From positions 310,001 to 374,000 of the forward strand of contig CAXHTR010000006.1 of the NCBI GenBank assembly GCA_964019655.1: a DNA stretch of 64,000 nucleotides, in the 5' to 3' direction. The notes beneath the pieces were generated by a model. It did not search any database. It saw only the letters and a program-made list of their open reading frames with translations, and was not told the DNA's origin. Of this stretch, positions 47,847 through 58,206 are shown in pieces. Source of the stretch: Perkinsela sp. pyNocScin1. Taxonomy: Eukaryota > Euglenozoa > Kinetoplastea > Prokinetoplastida > Perkinselidae. The position numbers and the translations under genes are program-made. Every line of letters starts with the position of its first letter. Positions within the stretch are counted from its first letter, which is position 1.

Positions 47847-48994
47847 TTCGATCGTAGTGATTTGAGAATAGTTATACAACCATAGACTAGGATAAAGGAT
47901 ACTTTTCTAGGAACATGCTTATAAACAGGAAAATAGTGATTCAAACAATCCATGCAGAAAGTTTTTTATAAACGTCATACCTTAGTTACAAGAAAGATCT
48001 GGAATCTTCCATGGAATTCATCGAAAGTAAAAAAGATAGTACGAAGGGAGACTGTAATCCTACTCTTTGGAATCTGGTGCTCTCTGTCCTACAGTTCCGA
48101 GTTACTTAAGGAACATTTTTGAGTTAGCAAACGAGAAAATTGTAAGACGTACGATGTGTGAACGATTGATTGCGATCACCTTGCTTACTGAGTGATGTGG
48201 AAGCGGGAAGAAAGCCGCTTATGATCCAAAACTTCCGTGAGAAAAATGTTTCCATCAGTGGAGTGTTGTAGGTTGGCCTGTAAATATTTCACTGAAAAAC
48301 TGTTGCAGTTAAAAGTCCCACTTTATTGACTGAACCTGCGATTGTCTGAGAGAGGTACAGTAATAAGGAAACACTTGTGTTCATTGACAAAGTAACCCAC
48401 TACGCGCTGGTATATCTTACGCGTGATAAACTATTCTAGCTCATTAAACATGTACATATGTACTCTCTGAATGTTCATGGACGGATCAAAAGTTCTTAGT
48501 ATTGCACGAAAAAGTCGCCTACCGGCGTTCTATTGCTAGCTTTTGGGCACTCAATCTTTGAGCTTAATCTAGAAAAGAAAATCTCTTACATGTAGTTTTT
48601 GAGATCAGAAAACTGTAAATTATTAGTATCGTGCGATAGGTATGGGAATTTCCTTCCTACACTTCACGGTATATAATTCAAGACCCAATATAAAATATAA
48701 CAAGTAGTTTCTGGCATGCTTTTACTTTCAACGAAGTACAGTGCGAAGACGCTAAAATCATCGTGGTGGTGACATGAGTTGATACGAGTTCCACTCTTTC
48801 TCGATGTAATTCACATTTTACTCGCCTCGATAAAACACTTGTAAACCAACATGTGTCAGCACTATGCCATTTGTTGATCCAAGAATGATCATCGGAACAC
48901 TGAGCTACAAATTTCTTACTTTTACCTTAATTCCAGGGAATATTTATCCCGAGACTTAATTAAAGATGAAATCATTTCTGACTTACTAAAACGA
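47847..48994. other. 1.1-kb divergent intergenic region
   Basis: No ORF or relic recognised. It separates the - strand block (ending at 47846) from the + strand PRMT gene, so both directions start here. Candidate transcription start region by analogy with kinetoplastid strand switches (inference). Confidence 0.45.
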
Positions 48995-50077
48995 ATGCAG
49001 AAAAATAACAGCCAAATTGGCTTTGTTCCAGCCGGGGTCCGATCATCTAAAAAGTTTGGAGAGCGCTTCGAACGACACTTCTTTGTTCCGAAGCATCTTC
49101 GCAACGTGAGTGCTGACCTCGTGGACACCGTGAACGATTGGCACTTTGCTATGCTGAATGACACAGATCGAAACAATTTCTACTATAGCATTTTGTCTCG
49201 GGCCATTATTCCCGGTAAGACCAAAGTGCTGGAAATTGGTGCTGGGAGTGGCATATTATCTCTCATGGCGGCATTACTGGGAGCAAAAAGTGTCTTAGCA
49301 ATTGAAGGAAGCTCAGATTTGGCCAATCTAGCTGAACAAAACATCGCAAAGAACAACTTCCAGGACCGAGTCCGCGTCGTGCGTAGCATGAGTACAAAAG
49401 TATCGCCTCGTGATTTTCCTGAGTGGCTACCCGCTGATATACTAGTGAGCGAGATCTTTGGGACATTACTGCTGGGTGAAAGTGCACTTGATTACATTCA
49501 AGATGCCATCTCTCGAAAGCTTGTGAGCGGTCCACATATTCTGCCAAGATATGGACGACAAATGGCCTTGCTCATCGAATCAGACCACGTTCGCGAGCTG
49601 ACGAGTGCCCAGAGCTACAAAGGTATCGACCTCTCTATGATTAATCAGCTTCGCGATACAGCAAGCGTTGTTTTTACAAAGCAGTACGGCTTCCGTCTCA
49701 ATTCCGTTCCGCTGAAAGTTCTTAGTGAGCCAATCACTGTTTTTGATCTTGACTTTGTAACTCAGCGGCCAGGATTCGTTCCGCAAGCTCAGACAAAAGT
49801 TGTTCCTATCACACAAAGTGGTCGATGTGACGCACTTGTGCTGTATTGGGAGGCGTGTGATATGGGCACAGAAGGACAGGTTATGATATCAACCTCTCCA
49901 TTCGAGACGGTAGATAAGTTTTGTCGTGACCTGCAATGGGGACAGGCAGTACAGCTCGTAAACTTTGGTGATGGTATCGGTGCAGCAAATGATGTTGAGG
50001 CAGGCTCATCGATTGAGCTGACGCAGCGATGCTCAGCTGACAGTGTTCTATTACAGTTTACCTTTCGTCGTATCTAA
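48995..50077 (+). CDS. PRMT7: Protein arginine methyltransferase, PRMT7-like single module
   Basis: 360 residues. Transfers methyl groups from S-adenosylmethionine to arginine. DWHFAMLNDTDRNNFYYSIL precedes the SAM-binding motif I VLEIGAGSGILSLMAA at about residue 78, then VLAIEGSSDLANLAEQNI. The double-E loop SEIFGTLLLGESALDYI (about 152) fits PRMT7 (xEIFGTELLGEGAL) better than PRMT1 (SEWMGYxLxxExM). LVLYWEACDMGTEG is in the position of the THW loop and resembles PRMT7. Only one module is present, whereas animal PRMT7 has two; trypanosome PRMT7 is also single. Not part of the LRR family. The 20 basic N-terminal residues are not a signal peptide. Confidence 0.9.
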   Translation: MQKNNSQIGFVPAGVRSSKKFGERFERHFFVPKHLRNVSADLVDTVNDWHFAMLNDTDRNNFYYSILSRAIIPGKTKVLEIGAGSGILSLMAALLGAKSVLAIEGSSDLANLAEQNIAKNNFQDRVRVVRSMSTKVSPRDFPEWLPADILVSEIFGTLLLGESALDYIQDAISRKLVSGPHILPRYGRQMALLIESDHVRELTSAQSYKGIDLSMINQLRDTASVVFTKQYGFRLNSVPLKVLSEPITVFDLDFVTQRPGFVPQAQTKVVPITQSGRCDALVLYWEACDMGTEGQVMISTSPFETVDKFCRDLQWGQAVQLVNFGDGIGAANDVEAGSSIELTQRCSADSVLLQFTFRRI

Positions 50078-50820
50078 CACAGCTCTGGCCGCACACTGAA
50101 GATCAGAAATTCGCCAATAGATGTAATGATTTGTACTTTTTAGCTTCAGGTGCTTGAGTTTTTTGCATTTGAGCACTTTGAACACATTTCTGAATGTTTC
50201 GAAACAATGGCACTAGGAACAGGAAACAGTATCTGATAAAAGGCATCTTGCTTTTTTCTGTGGAACATCCGCTGGCCAATAATATTCCTGTTGGTACTTT
50301 CAGTGCACAAAGGGAGAAATTCCACATTTCCAGATCAACTTTGTAATGGTATTAGAAGATTCTGTCACATCGCAGCGCCTTCATCTAAAATCATCAGAAC
50401 ACATCCCTTGGTCGATGAACACCAGCTCTAAAATCTTCAGTAAACGCTCTCTTATACATATACAGCTTTTGAGGCGTTTCGAGACCGGTCCAAGTTTCTT
50501 AAAACTTTTTTTCACAATGTAGTAAGTGAAAGTAACAAATTTCAATCGAATTCCACATGATGATTTTCAGATCGCTGGCATTGAAGAACAATGATACGTG
50601 ATCTTAAGCCCCCCTTTTAAGGGAATTCTGAAATCTTTTTCTTTACAAAGCTATTGTCCTCAGTTACAATCCAAAATTTACTATATGTCTTTCGGAGGTA
50701 TAATATTGAATGATTGAATGTACAGTACAGTACAGTGATTTTTTTCAATGCATTTGTATCGCGAGAATACAATCACATAAAATTTTTTTATCAACTTCAG
50801 TAGTAATTCTACGCATCAAA
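50078..50820. other. intergenic, no gene recognised
   Basis: A (TACAG)3 microsatellite lies at about 50719-50736. The frame of the next LRR gene is open back to 50710, but that extension is not conserved. Confidence 0.4.
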
Positions 50821-52257
50821 ATGTTCAAAGCAGTATTTTTCATCCTCGCCGCAGACGATAAGAACCTCAGCCGCCTCGATCCGTCTCTTCTCTCCCAGCA
50901 AACCTTGATGGAAATGTTCGTCGAGGGCTTCAAGAACAAAAGTCGCTTTCAAGATGACCACGGCAACTACACAGACTGCATCGACTGGCAAAGCGTTGAG
51001 ACTAGTGAAGGTACTGTGACTTCGTTTACTGTGGATCTCGAAAATGATGACCAGGTTGGGCCCTTGGAGGGGTCTCTTAACCTACGCTTTACCCCACCCT
51101 CATTGACGCTTTTATCAGTGGGCGCAAACAAAATATTTGGCACAGTCGATACCAAAGAATTCCCACCAAACATGAAATATATAATCATGCCATCGAATGA
51201 CCTTGAAGGGACATTCGATATTGAGTTTCTGCCCCGTAGTGTAGAAGATGTTGACATTAATAAGAATCGTCTGATCGGATCACTCTGTTTAGACAAGCTT
51301 CCGCCGCAGATGGAATTTTTCAGTGCTGAGCAGAATGCCTTTGAAGGTTCATTGGCTCTCGATCACCTGCCAGATTCGCTGCATGCGCTCTATCTCTCAA
51401 AAAATAATTTTCAGGGTTACGCAGATCTTCGCAGCTTACCTCGGCAGATGAAAGCACTGACACTGAACGATAATTGTGTACTTCGGGGACAATTTGAGGG
51501 CGCAGCCCTACCGCGCGGTATGCTTATACTAAACCTTTCCGGGCATGAGTTTAGTGGTGATCTCCAGTCTGCAGACCTTCCACGAGATTTGAAGCGGCTC
51601 AATTTGGAACTATGCATTGTTACGGGGAAGCTTGAATCTGCAGAGCTGCCCCGCAATCTGGCGCATTTCAGAATGTCGGGGGCAAGAATAGATGGTCCGC
51701 TTGACATCGCTTCGATGCCACCAACATTAGAAGTTCTCGTCATCGTCGAGAGTGAAATCGCGAGCACTGCAGACTTTCGGCAATTACCAGCCTCCATCGG
51801 ATGCCTTGATCTCGAGGATAACCGCCTGCATGGATCTGCAGATCTAACGAATCTGCCTGTGCAGCTCACAGTCTTCACTGTAAACAACAACGATTTTACC
51901 GGGTCTTTGTGTCTGACCGAGCTCCCAGATATGATGGCTCGAGTCGGGCTGAGCAATAATCAATTTAGTGGGGAGATCGACCTCACTGCCTTACCGCCAC
52001 AGCTTCTATGCCTCACCGCTTCCGACAATGATCTTTCCGGAAGTATCGATCTGTCAGCGCTTCCAGCCAACCTCCGGATTCTGGATCTTTCGAAGAATAC
52101 TTTTCAAGGCAAGACAGACAGTCATGCGCTGCCAGGTGCGCTGCTCATTTTAGAGACCAAAGAGACCGAGATTGAGCGAAACGATGCTGTGTCGGGGTCC
52201 GAGATGTCGAAAGAGGACCTCCGATCAGCGCTTCGACAGTCTCTCAGAGGTGTGTAG
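50821..52257 (+). CDS. Long type A LRR protein, about 16 repeats
   Basis: 478 residues from the ATG at 50821 (MFKAVFFILAADDKNLSRLD), the position shared by family leaders. DPSLLSQQTLMEMFVEGFKN follows, and the cap has a single Cys (YTDCIDWQSVETSEGTV). About sixteen repeats of 23 residues, for example LPPQLLCLTASDNDLSGSID and LPANLRILDLSKNTFQGK. The charged end (MSKEDLRSALRQSLRGV) has no anchor. Its first 120 residues are closest to the gene at 13807, pointing to a dispersed duplication. Confidence 0.9.
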   Translation: MFKAVFFILAADDKNLSRLDPSLLSQQTLMEMFVEGFKNKSRFQDDHGNYTDCIDWQSVETSEGTVTSFTVDLENDDQVGPLEGSLNLRFTPPSLTLLSVGANKIFGTVDTKEFPPNMKYIIMPSNDLEGTFDIEFLPRSVEDVDINKNRLIGSLCLDKLPPQMEFFSAEQNAFEGSLALDHLPDSLHALYLSKNNFQGYADLRSLPRQMKALTLNDNCVLRGQFEGAALPRGMLILNLSGHEFSGDLQSADLPRDLKRLNLELCIVTGKLESAELPRNLAHFRMSGARIDGPLDIASMPPTLEVLVIVESEIASTADFRQLPASIGCLDLEDNRLHGSADLTNLPVQLTVFTVNNNDFTGSLCLTELPDMMARVGLSNNQFSGEIDLTALPPQLLCLTASDNDLSGSIDLSALPANLRILDLSKNTFQGKTDSHALPGALLILETKETEIERNDAVSGSEMSKEDLRSALRQSLRGV

Positions 52258-52393
52258 AAACTTTAAAAATTTAAGCTGAAAGTTTATTCATAATCAGAAT
52301 CACATGAGATCAGTTGATATATCTCAAGTTCTATGTGATCTGAGGACACTCTCATGATCTTTTGTGAATTCTCTGCCCATTCTACTGATACGA

Positions 52394-53230
52394 ATGCTCA
52401 CCACTTTGATCTTCGCTGACACCACGCCTGGACGCTTCAACGCATCCCTGCTCTCCCCGCACGAGCGTATGGAACTTCTCATCGGATGCTTGCCTGCAAG
52501 CCGTCGGCACTTTCAAGACGCCGACAGAAACTATTATTCCATCGAAAAATGGCCTGGTGTTACATGCAATAGCGATGGAAGCCCTTCCTCTATGCTCTGG
52601 GCTGGGCCCGCAGTTATGGAAGGCTCACTCACTATCTCGTTACTTCCAGACACTGTCAGAAAGGTAGAATTGCGCAACCAGCGATTCACCGGGTCATTTG
52701 AGTTTGCTGCCTTTCCGAACGATCTGCAAGAAATCTTCGTCCATGGGCACCGATTCACTGGCAGCGTTGACTTAACCGCGCTGCCAGCTAAGCTCGAGAG
52801 GCTTGACTTTACGAAAGACGCACTGCACGCTGGTAAGGGATTTGAAGGGACGATCAATCTGACGTAGCTGCCAGGGTGCCTCAAATTTCTTCGACTGTCG
52901 CGTGGCGCACTCAGTGGAACGCTCAATCTTCGGCAGCTGAACGGGCACCTCCGCCGGCTTATTCTCGATCGGAATCTTTTTACGGGGACGTTGGACCTGT
53001 CCTGCCTCCCATCCAGCCTTTTCGAGATCGACGTTCGCCACAATATGCTTGCCGGACGAATTGACGTCGAAAGTATTCCAAGCCGAGTCCGTCTGCTTCA
53101 CACAAGCCACAACGCTATCGGGGTACGGTCGCACTGGGTGCAAGTTCGGGACACGCTTGCGCACAAAAGTGGAAATGATGTGGGCGAAATCTTTCGCTCA
53201 GTGCGGCAACGAAGGAATACAACGCAATAG
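52394..53230 (+). pseudogene. Type A LRR gene interrupted by one in-frame TAG
   Basis: Leader MLTTLIFADTTPGRFNASLL, cap YYSIEKWPGVTCNSDGSPSS, then repeats to GFEGTINLT, followed by TAG at 52865-52867 (codon 158). The same frame continues without a break as LPGCLKFLRLSRGALSGTL, LRQLNGHLRRLILDRNLFTG and LPSSLFEIDVRHNMLAGRI to 53230. The stop falls exactly where a repeat should start (LPxxL follows), so one substitution created it. TAG ends other genes here (for example at 930), so reassignment is not supported. Readthrough or recent pseudogenisation remain. Confidence 0.75.
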
Positions 53231-53483
53231 CAGAAACGAATAATACATGAATGGAAGTGAAACTGGCATATTTTTTTGAAATGCAGAAACTGTATGCTTA
53301 GCAAGGCGGAATTTACTTATGAATCGTCCTTACTTACGCAAAGCTGATTTATGAATAGTTCAATCGTTTTGTGCATGCTCATCTTTTCTCTGCAAGGCAT
53401 GGGTGAACTGAGCTACATGTCTCAACTGCATCAATTTTTCATTTATTACTTTCATGCGCAAATTCTTATTCTTTTACATCAAA

Positions 53484-54983
53484 ATGCCAATCTATACAGT
53501 CCTCACCCTTTCAGCCGACACGCAGGCGCTCGGCCGCCTCGACTACACCACCCTAAGCCAGCAGGCGCTCATGGAGGTGCTCGTGTCGCCCCTGCCGGTG
53601 CCCTCTCGGTTCCACGATGAGCACGGTTACTTCCGCCCACTTACAGAATGGGATGGCGTCACATGTAACGCTCATGGTGAGGTGACAGACATACAATGGA
53701 AAGGCCAGTGCTTCAGTGGATTCTTTGGATCACACCACATCACACTCACACTTGACCTCGAGTGGGTCCCACCGACCGTTCAGTCTCTCAATATTTCGTG
53801 CGACCAGTTGAGCGGCTCGATGCCATTCGCAAAGCTCCCAGACGGGCTCAAATCTCTCAAGGCTTATATGAACTCGCTCAGCGGGAGTCTCGAGCTCGAA
53901 AATCTACCCCAGAGCCTCGTGACACTCGTCCTCCACAACAACGAATTCAAGGGCAGCATTCCCCTCCGTGCGCTTCCACCACACCTCGAGGTCATCGACC
54001 TCTCTCGGTGTATGCTCAATGGCTCCGTTCACCTCGACTTTCTGCCTGCAGCACTCCGAGCGATCCGCCTCAGTCACAACGATTTCTCGGGGGACATTTC
54101 ACTCAGTTACCTGCCAGAGACGCTTGAGCGCATCGATTTCTCGCAGAATCATCTTTCTGGGAGTGTCTCACTCGCTAATCTCCCGCCAGCGCTCATTGAG
54201 CTGAGACTCAGTGAGAATTCGATTTCAGGGACGCTGCGCTTTCCAGCTCTCCCTCGAAATCTCGAGCAACTGTACATCGAGCGCAACAAATTTTTCGGGA
54301 TAGTCGACTTCGCCGACCCGCCGCAGCGCATCTCGATGGTCATCATCGACACGAACCATTTTACAGGGCCTGTCGACGCCGCCGGCTTTCCCGAAGAGAC
54401 AGAGGCCCTGTTCTGGTCGTACAGCAAGTATACGGGGCCGCTCGACCTCGCTGGGTGCCCGCCTCGGCTCCGCATCTGGTACCTCTGCGACAACCGCTGC
54501 ACAGGAGAGATTGACCTCAGCGCGCTAAGTGACTCTGTCGAGTACTTTTCTGTGCGCAACAACGACCTCGAGGGGGAAGTGAACCTGACAGCACTTCCAT
54601 CCAAGCTCCGGCGCCTCTTTTTGAACGGAAATCGATTCTCGGGGGGCCTGGTGCTCACCCATCTACCACAGTCTCTCGAGCAGCTCTTCCTGCATGCAAA
54701 CGCTTTTGATGGATTTCTGGACCTGACGGCACTACCTGCGTCTCTCCAGCGTCTCGACGTCAGTGACAATCAGCTGACTGCGCCACTGCGCATTGGCATG
54801 GTTGGCATGCACTGCAGTCTCTACATGAACCGAAATGCAATAGTGCAAGAGACCGTGATACTGCCTGGGGCGATGGAGTACTACCGGACTTTCGAGGGGT
54901 ACGGGAATGAAATCGGGAGAGTTGTGGATGAGAACGGCGTGGAAGCCACAGGAGAGGGTATTCAACTGAAAGAAAAAGAGTAG
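53484..54983 (+). CDS. Long type A LRR protein, about 15 repeats
   Basis: 499 residues from the ATG at 53484 (MPIYTVLTLSADTQALGRLD), with ten in-frame codons upstream. YTTLSQQALMEVLVSPLP precedes the cap FRPLTEWDGVTCNAHGEVTD, which has one Cys. About fifteen repeats are regular and plant-like (LPETLERIDFSQNHLSGSV, LPSKLRRLFLNGNRFSGGL). The GC-rich codons differ from the AT-richer gene at 50821. It ends with a charged tail (EATGEGIQLKEKE). Longest intact family member in the window. Confidence 0.9.
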   Translation: MPIYTVLTLSADTQALGRLDYTTLSQQALMEVLVSPLPVPSRFHDEHGYFRPLTEWDGVTCNAHGEVTDIQWKGQCFSGFFGSHHITLTLDLEWVPPTVQSLNISCDQLSGSMPFAKLPDGLKSLKAYMNSLSGSLELENLPQSLVTLVLHNNEFKGSIPLRALPPHLEVIDLSRCMLNGSVHLDFLPAALRAIRLSHNDFSGDISLSYLPETLERIDFSQNHLSGSVSLANLPPALIELRLSENSISGTLRFPALPRNLEQLYIERNKFFGIVDFADPPQRISMVIIDTNHFTGPVDAAGFPEETEALFWSYSKYTGPLDLAGCPPRLRIWYLCDNRCTGEIDLSALSDSVEYFSVRNNDLEGEVNLTALPSKLRRLFLNGNRFSGGLVLTHLPQSLEQLFLHANAFDGFLDLTALPASLQRLDVSDNQLTAPLRIGMVGMHCSLYMNRNAIVQETVILPGAMEYYRTFEGYGNEIGRVVDENGVEATGEGIQLKEKE

Positions 54984-55257
54984 AGACTGCGATGGAATAA
55001 GGAAAATTCATTAGTGATGAATTCGGTCGCAAATGTTCCCCTTATACAATAATTTTTCATCAATTGTGGTGTAAGTAGAGAAATCATGAGCAGTACCTCG
55101 CCATTATAACCTCAGAGTCAAAATGCTCACATGTTCCAGAATAGTTCCTATGCGAAAACCAATCGATGTGTGAGCACTGAAGAAAGAAGAGCATAGTAGG
55201 AACATAAGATTTTCATCTCAATCTTTCACCTAAGCTTCAAAATTTCTTTTGACTACC

Positions 55258-56628
55258 ATGAAAACCAGCCCAGAAGATCGAGCCATCGACAATTTTCCCG
55301 TCGAATCATACGACGATCGTGTGCAACGTATTACCAAGCGCGAACTCATACGAAGCCACCGAGCACTTCCAGTCCTTGTTGAGAGTCTTTTGTTTTGTGT
55401 CGAGTTCAGTGAACAGGAAAACGAACCCTCTCTGCCTATAGATCTCGTCCTCAACATTTGCCATTTCTCTCAGAAGATGAAGTGGCTTTGCTTTTGGGGG
55501 CCTGAGATCATTGATGAATCTAGCAGACCACCAAGCACTTCAGAGCCACGATGCATTCAAGAAAAGGAAAGGACTGCGATAGAGGAAATCAGACTGGATC
55601 AAATCCGTTCTCTTCTTCAAGACTCAGAACAAAACTGGGACCGTATCAGCCTCGATTTGTGTGATTCGAGTTTCTTCAAATTTTTGCACCTGCACCCGTG
55701 CGAGGAGCTCCGCTTTACTTTCCTTATGGATTCTCTATCCCAGAAAAGTATCAGGAATATCGCCAAATGTGCAAATCTACGAGTTATCGACATGGGCAGT
55801 ACCATTGTCCCCAGTGATTTAATGCTTGCGCTTCGGCGGCTTCCTAACCTAAAAATACTCATGAATAGTCGACGTGATCATCCAGTTGAGTCTTTTCGAA
55901 CAAACATAAACTTTCCTCTGGTGACGAATATCCCAGTGATTGACCTGGAACGTGGCTCACCTGAAGATGTCTCAGAAATGCTTTCCAGTATCCATAGTCG
56001 TCGAAATACAGCGCGCCAGATACACCTCAAGAGAACTCCTAAACGAGAAATTATTGAAGCACTTGCGCAATGTACACAGGTTCAGAGTATCCAAATCGAC
56101 GGATTTTCAGAATTATATGAAAATGATTACCACATTCTCTTCGCAAGCTCAAATTTGCAGAAAACAGTTCAGCACATCTGCATAGATGAGGAATATGTCG
56201 GCCAGCGAGCATTTCATTTTCTCCAGAAGTTCACGAATTTGAATTGGCTTGAGTTTTACAATATGGGTACCATCACTGCCACTTACATCGCTTCTATCGT
56301 TCGTGCCAACGCTCACCACTTGTACACGCTGACTATCTCGAATTGCTACAATGTTGGCGATTCCCTGCTTGATGCCATTTCTATCTGCAAGAGTCTTCAT
56401 AGCATTGATATAATCGAAACAGGGGTTACGCCGGAGGCTATTGCCAGGTATTGCGAGACAAAGAAACCAAACTGGCAGGATTTGAATTATATCAAGTGGA
56501 GAGTCAATCCAACGAGGGTTCCAAGCATTAATTATACGAATGATGAAAATGAGGGGGAGCTTTACGGGGAATATTGGGAATGGCAGGAATGGATGGATTT
56601 TTTATATGAAAGTGATGGTATATACTGA
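55258..56628 (+). CDS. RNase-inhibitor-like LRR protein, probably intracellular
   Basis: 456 residues from the ATG at 55258. No leader peptide, no cap and none of the LPxxL repeats of its neighbours. Instead it has longer repeats of the RNI or F-box-associated kind (SIRNIAKCANLRVIDMGST, ALRRLPNLKILMNSR, FLQKFTNLNWLEFYNMGTI, YTLTISNCYNVGDSLLDAI, CKSLHSIDIIETGVTPEAI). The N-terminal 120 residues are charged without a recognisable F-box. The end is acidic and aromatic (EGELYGEYWEWQEWMDFL). A substrate-adaptor or scaffold role is only a guess from the fold. Confidence 0.75.
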   Translation: MKTSPEDRAIDNFPVESYDDRVQRITKRELIRSHRALPVLVESLLFCVEFSEQENEPSLPIDLVLNICHFSQKMKWLCFWGPEIIDESSRPPSTSEPRCIQEKERTAIEEIRLDQIRSLLQDSEQNWDRISLDLCDSSFFKFLHLHPCEELRFTFLMDSLSQKSIRNIAKCANLRVIDMGSTIVPSDLMLALRRLPNLKILMNSRRDHPVESFRTNINFPLVTNIPVIDLERGSPEDVSEMLSSIHSRRNTARQIHLKRTPKREIIEALAQCTQVQSIQIDGFSELYENDYHILFASSNLQKTVQHICIDEEYVGQRAFHFLQKFTNLNWLEFYNMGTITATYIASIVRANAHHLYTLTISNCYNVGDSLLDAISICKSLHSIDIIETGVTPEAIARYCETKKPNWQDLNYIKWRVNPTRVPSINYTNDENEGELYGEYWEWQEWMDFLYESDGIY

Positions 56629-56893
56629 TCACGATATATTCGCGCATCGATCTTCCGCTTGAGTGAAGAATCTTTTTGTAAATATTATTTAAAGCTGTGA
56701 CTCATAAACTACAGCAAGTGACATAGAGATTATTTAGCATAAGAAATCAAAGAGAGGTATAAGATAGAGATTAAAATTTTTAAATGATCAAACGAATCAA
56801 ATAAGGGAAACTAATCTGCTTTATACTTTGGTAAGTTTAATCCTCAACCCATCGATCATAATTTTTTCATTTGTAAATCTCAGCCTATCAAAA

Positions 56894-57027
56894 ATGATTT
56901 TCCTCAGCTCGAAGATCCAGCCCTATCTCGAATCAATATAGAATCTTTACCGGACAAGGCACTCATGGAGCTCATCATTGCTGGCTCTCATTCCTTTCTA
57001 TCTTATGAGAAATACGTATTCTTCTGA
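56894..57027 (+). pseudogene. N-terminal relic of a type A LRR gene
   Basis: An ATG at 56894 starts MIFLSS; after a one-base shift the sequence reads EDPALSRINIESLPDKALME then LIIAGSHSFLSYEKY to a TGA at 57025. This matches the leader and the DPSLLSDQxLMELxV segment of type A. Cap and repeats are absent. It lies just 24 bp upstream of the type C gene. Confidence 0.65.
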
Positions 57028-57050
57028 CTTATTTTAGTACGAATACACCA

Positions 57051-57737
57051 ATGGATATCCTTTGTGCTGCCCTCTTTACGATATTTTTCACATCGGCTGA
57101 CCACCAGACTCCTGCGATACTCACACCCCTCGATATGCAAGACTTGATGTTCAATCATTTATTTGCAGATAGTGACCCCAATGAGATTTTAAACATCTCG
57201 CATAACAACCCCGAGAGCCCAAAATGCACGTGGCAGGGAATCAAGTGCAATGAAGATGGGATTGTAACGCACATCGGCTACATCAGGTTTTCCTCAGCCC
57301 AGCATGTGGCTCTCAACCTGAACCTTCATTGGATACCAAGCACTGTCAAGCACCTCTATTTCATCCAGCTTATGCTGATTGGCACTGTCGACACGCGCAA
57401 GCTCCCACGAGATGCAGAAGCGATTGATCTGAGCGTCAATCAACTCGAGGGGACGTTTGACCTGCGGTTTTTGCCTGTAAACCTCACGATGCTCCACGTG
57501 CAGAGCAATCACTTTCAGTCGTACGTGGCTTTTGTAGACATTCCAAAAAACTTGCAGAAGTTGGCCCTATCTTGGTCACACTGCGATGACAAAGTGCTTC
57601 TCATGGGCGACCTGCCAGTTTCACTAGAAAACTTCATTATGACAGGGCAGTGGCCGAAAATTTATTTTTTGCATAACAAAGACGATAGTAAGCGTCAGCT
57701 TCTTCGAATCGGTGTACCAGCGTCGTGTTTTCGATGA
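57051..57737 (+). CDS. Type C LRR protein (tandem pair, copy 1)
   Basis: 228 residues. Leader MDILCAALFTIFFTSADHQT is longer than average and a good signal peptide. The cap is PKCTWQGIKCNEDGIVTHIG. Short LRR series: WIPSTVKHLYFIQLMLIGTV, LPRDAEAIDLSVNQLEGTFD, LPVNLTMLHVQSNHF, IPKNLQKLALSWSHCDD and LPVSLENFIMTGQWPKI. The last two segments (LSWSHCDDKV, VSLENFIMTGQ) define type C with the next gene. No DxRV tail. Confidence 0.83.
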   Translation: MDILCAALFTIFFTSADHQTPAILTPLDMQDLMFNHLFADSDPNEILNISHNNPESPKCTWQGIKCNEDGIVTHIGYIRFSSAQHVALNLNLHWIPSTVKHLYFIQLMLIGTVDTRKLPRDAEAIDLSVNQLEGTFDLRFLPVNLTMLHVQSNHFQSYVAFVDIPKNLQKLALSWSHCDDKVLLMGDLPVSLENFIMTGQWPKIYFLHNKDDSKRQLLRIGVPASCFR

Positions 57738-58206
57738 TCGCACAGTAATCTCACTCGTAAATGTGCACGCATTTTGAGCCGGAATATATAGAGTCTATAT
57801 AGAAAAGAGAGAAAGAGAAAATGTCTTTGTTGAGCATGCCTTGTGACAATCTGAGAGCAGATCGAAAATATAAGATTTTTCGCGCGCTTATTGAGTGATA
57901 ATGAGGGCTGTTTAAATATCACTACTCGAATGAGGGCGGAGGCTCTTCTGCTGAGAGTTTGTCAACCAAATTTACATACAACAAAGATTCCTGGGTCACT
58001 TAGACTTACAGCAAACTTATGGCCTTTGAAATGCTCAGCCAAGAGATGTTTTTTGCACGTATTTGACGAATCTTTGAATGCTTGGAGATATTGCAGGCAT
58101 AAAGTTAAGTATTTTCTGGGACCATTGATACAAACGGAGTATTTCCACAAGCTTTTCAATCTTCGACTCTTTGCTGGCATTTCGAATGACTTCTTGATAC
58201 TACTGC
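57738..58206. other. intergenic, no gene recognised
   Basis: An overlapping 127-codon ORF (57891-58274) lacks any family signature and runs into the next gene in another frame. Confidence 0.35.

Noticed and set aside
35791-52867. A reassigned stop codon (TGA at 35791, TAG at 52865, TAA at 34762 each inside an LRR or unknown-family frame)
   Set aside because: Three different codons are involved and all three terminate other intact genes in the window, so ordinary pseudogene lesions are the simpler reading.
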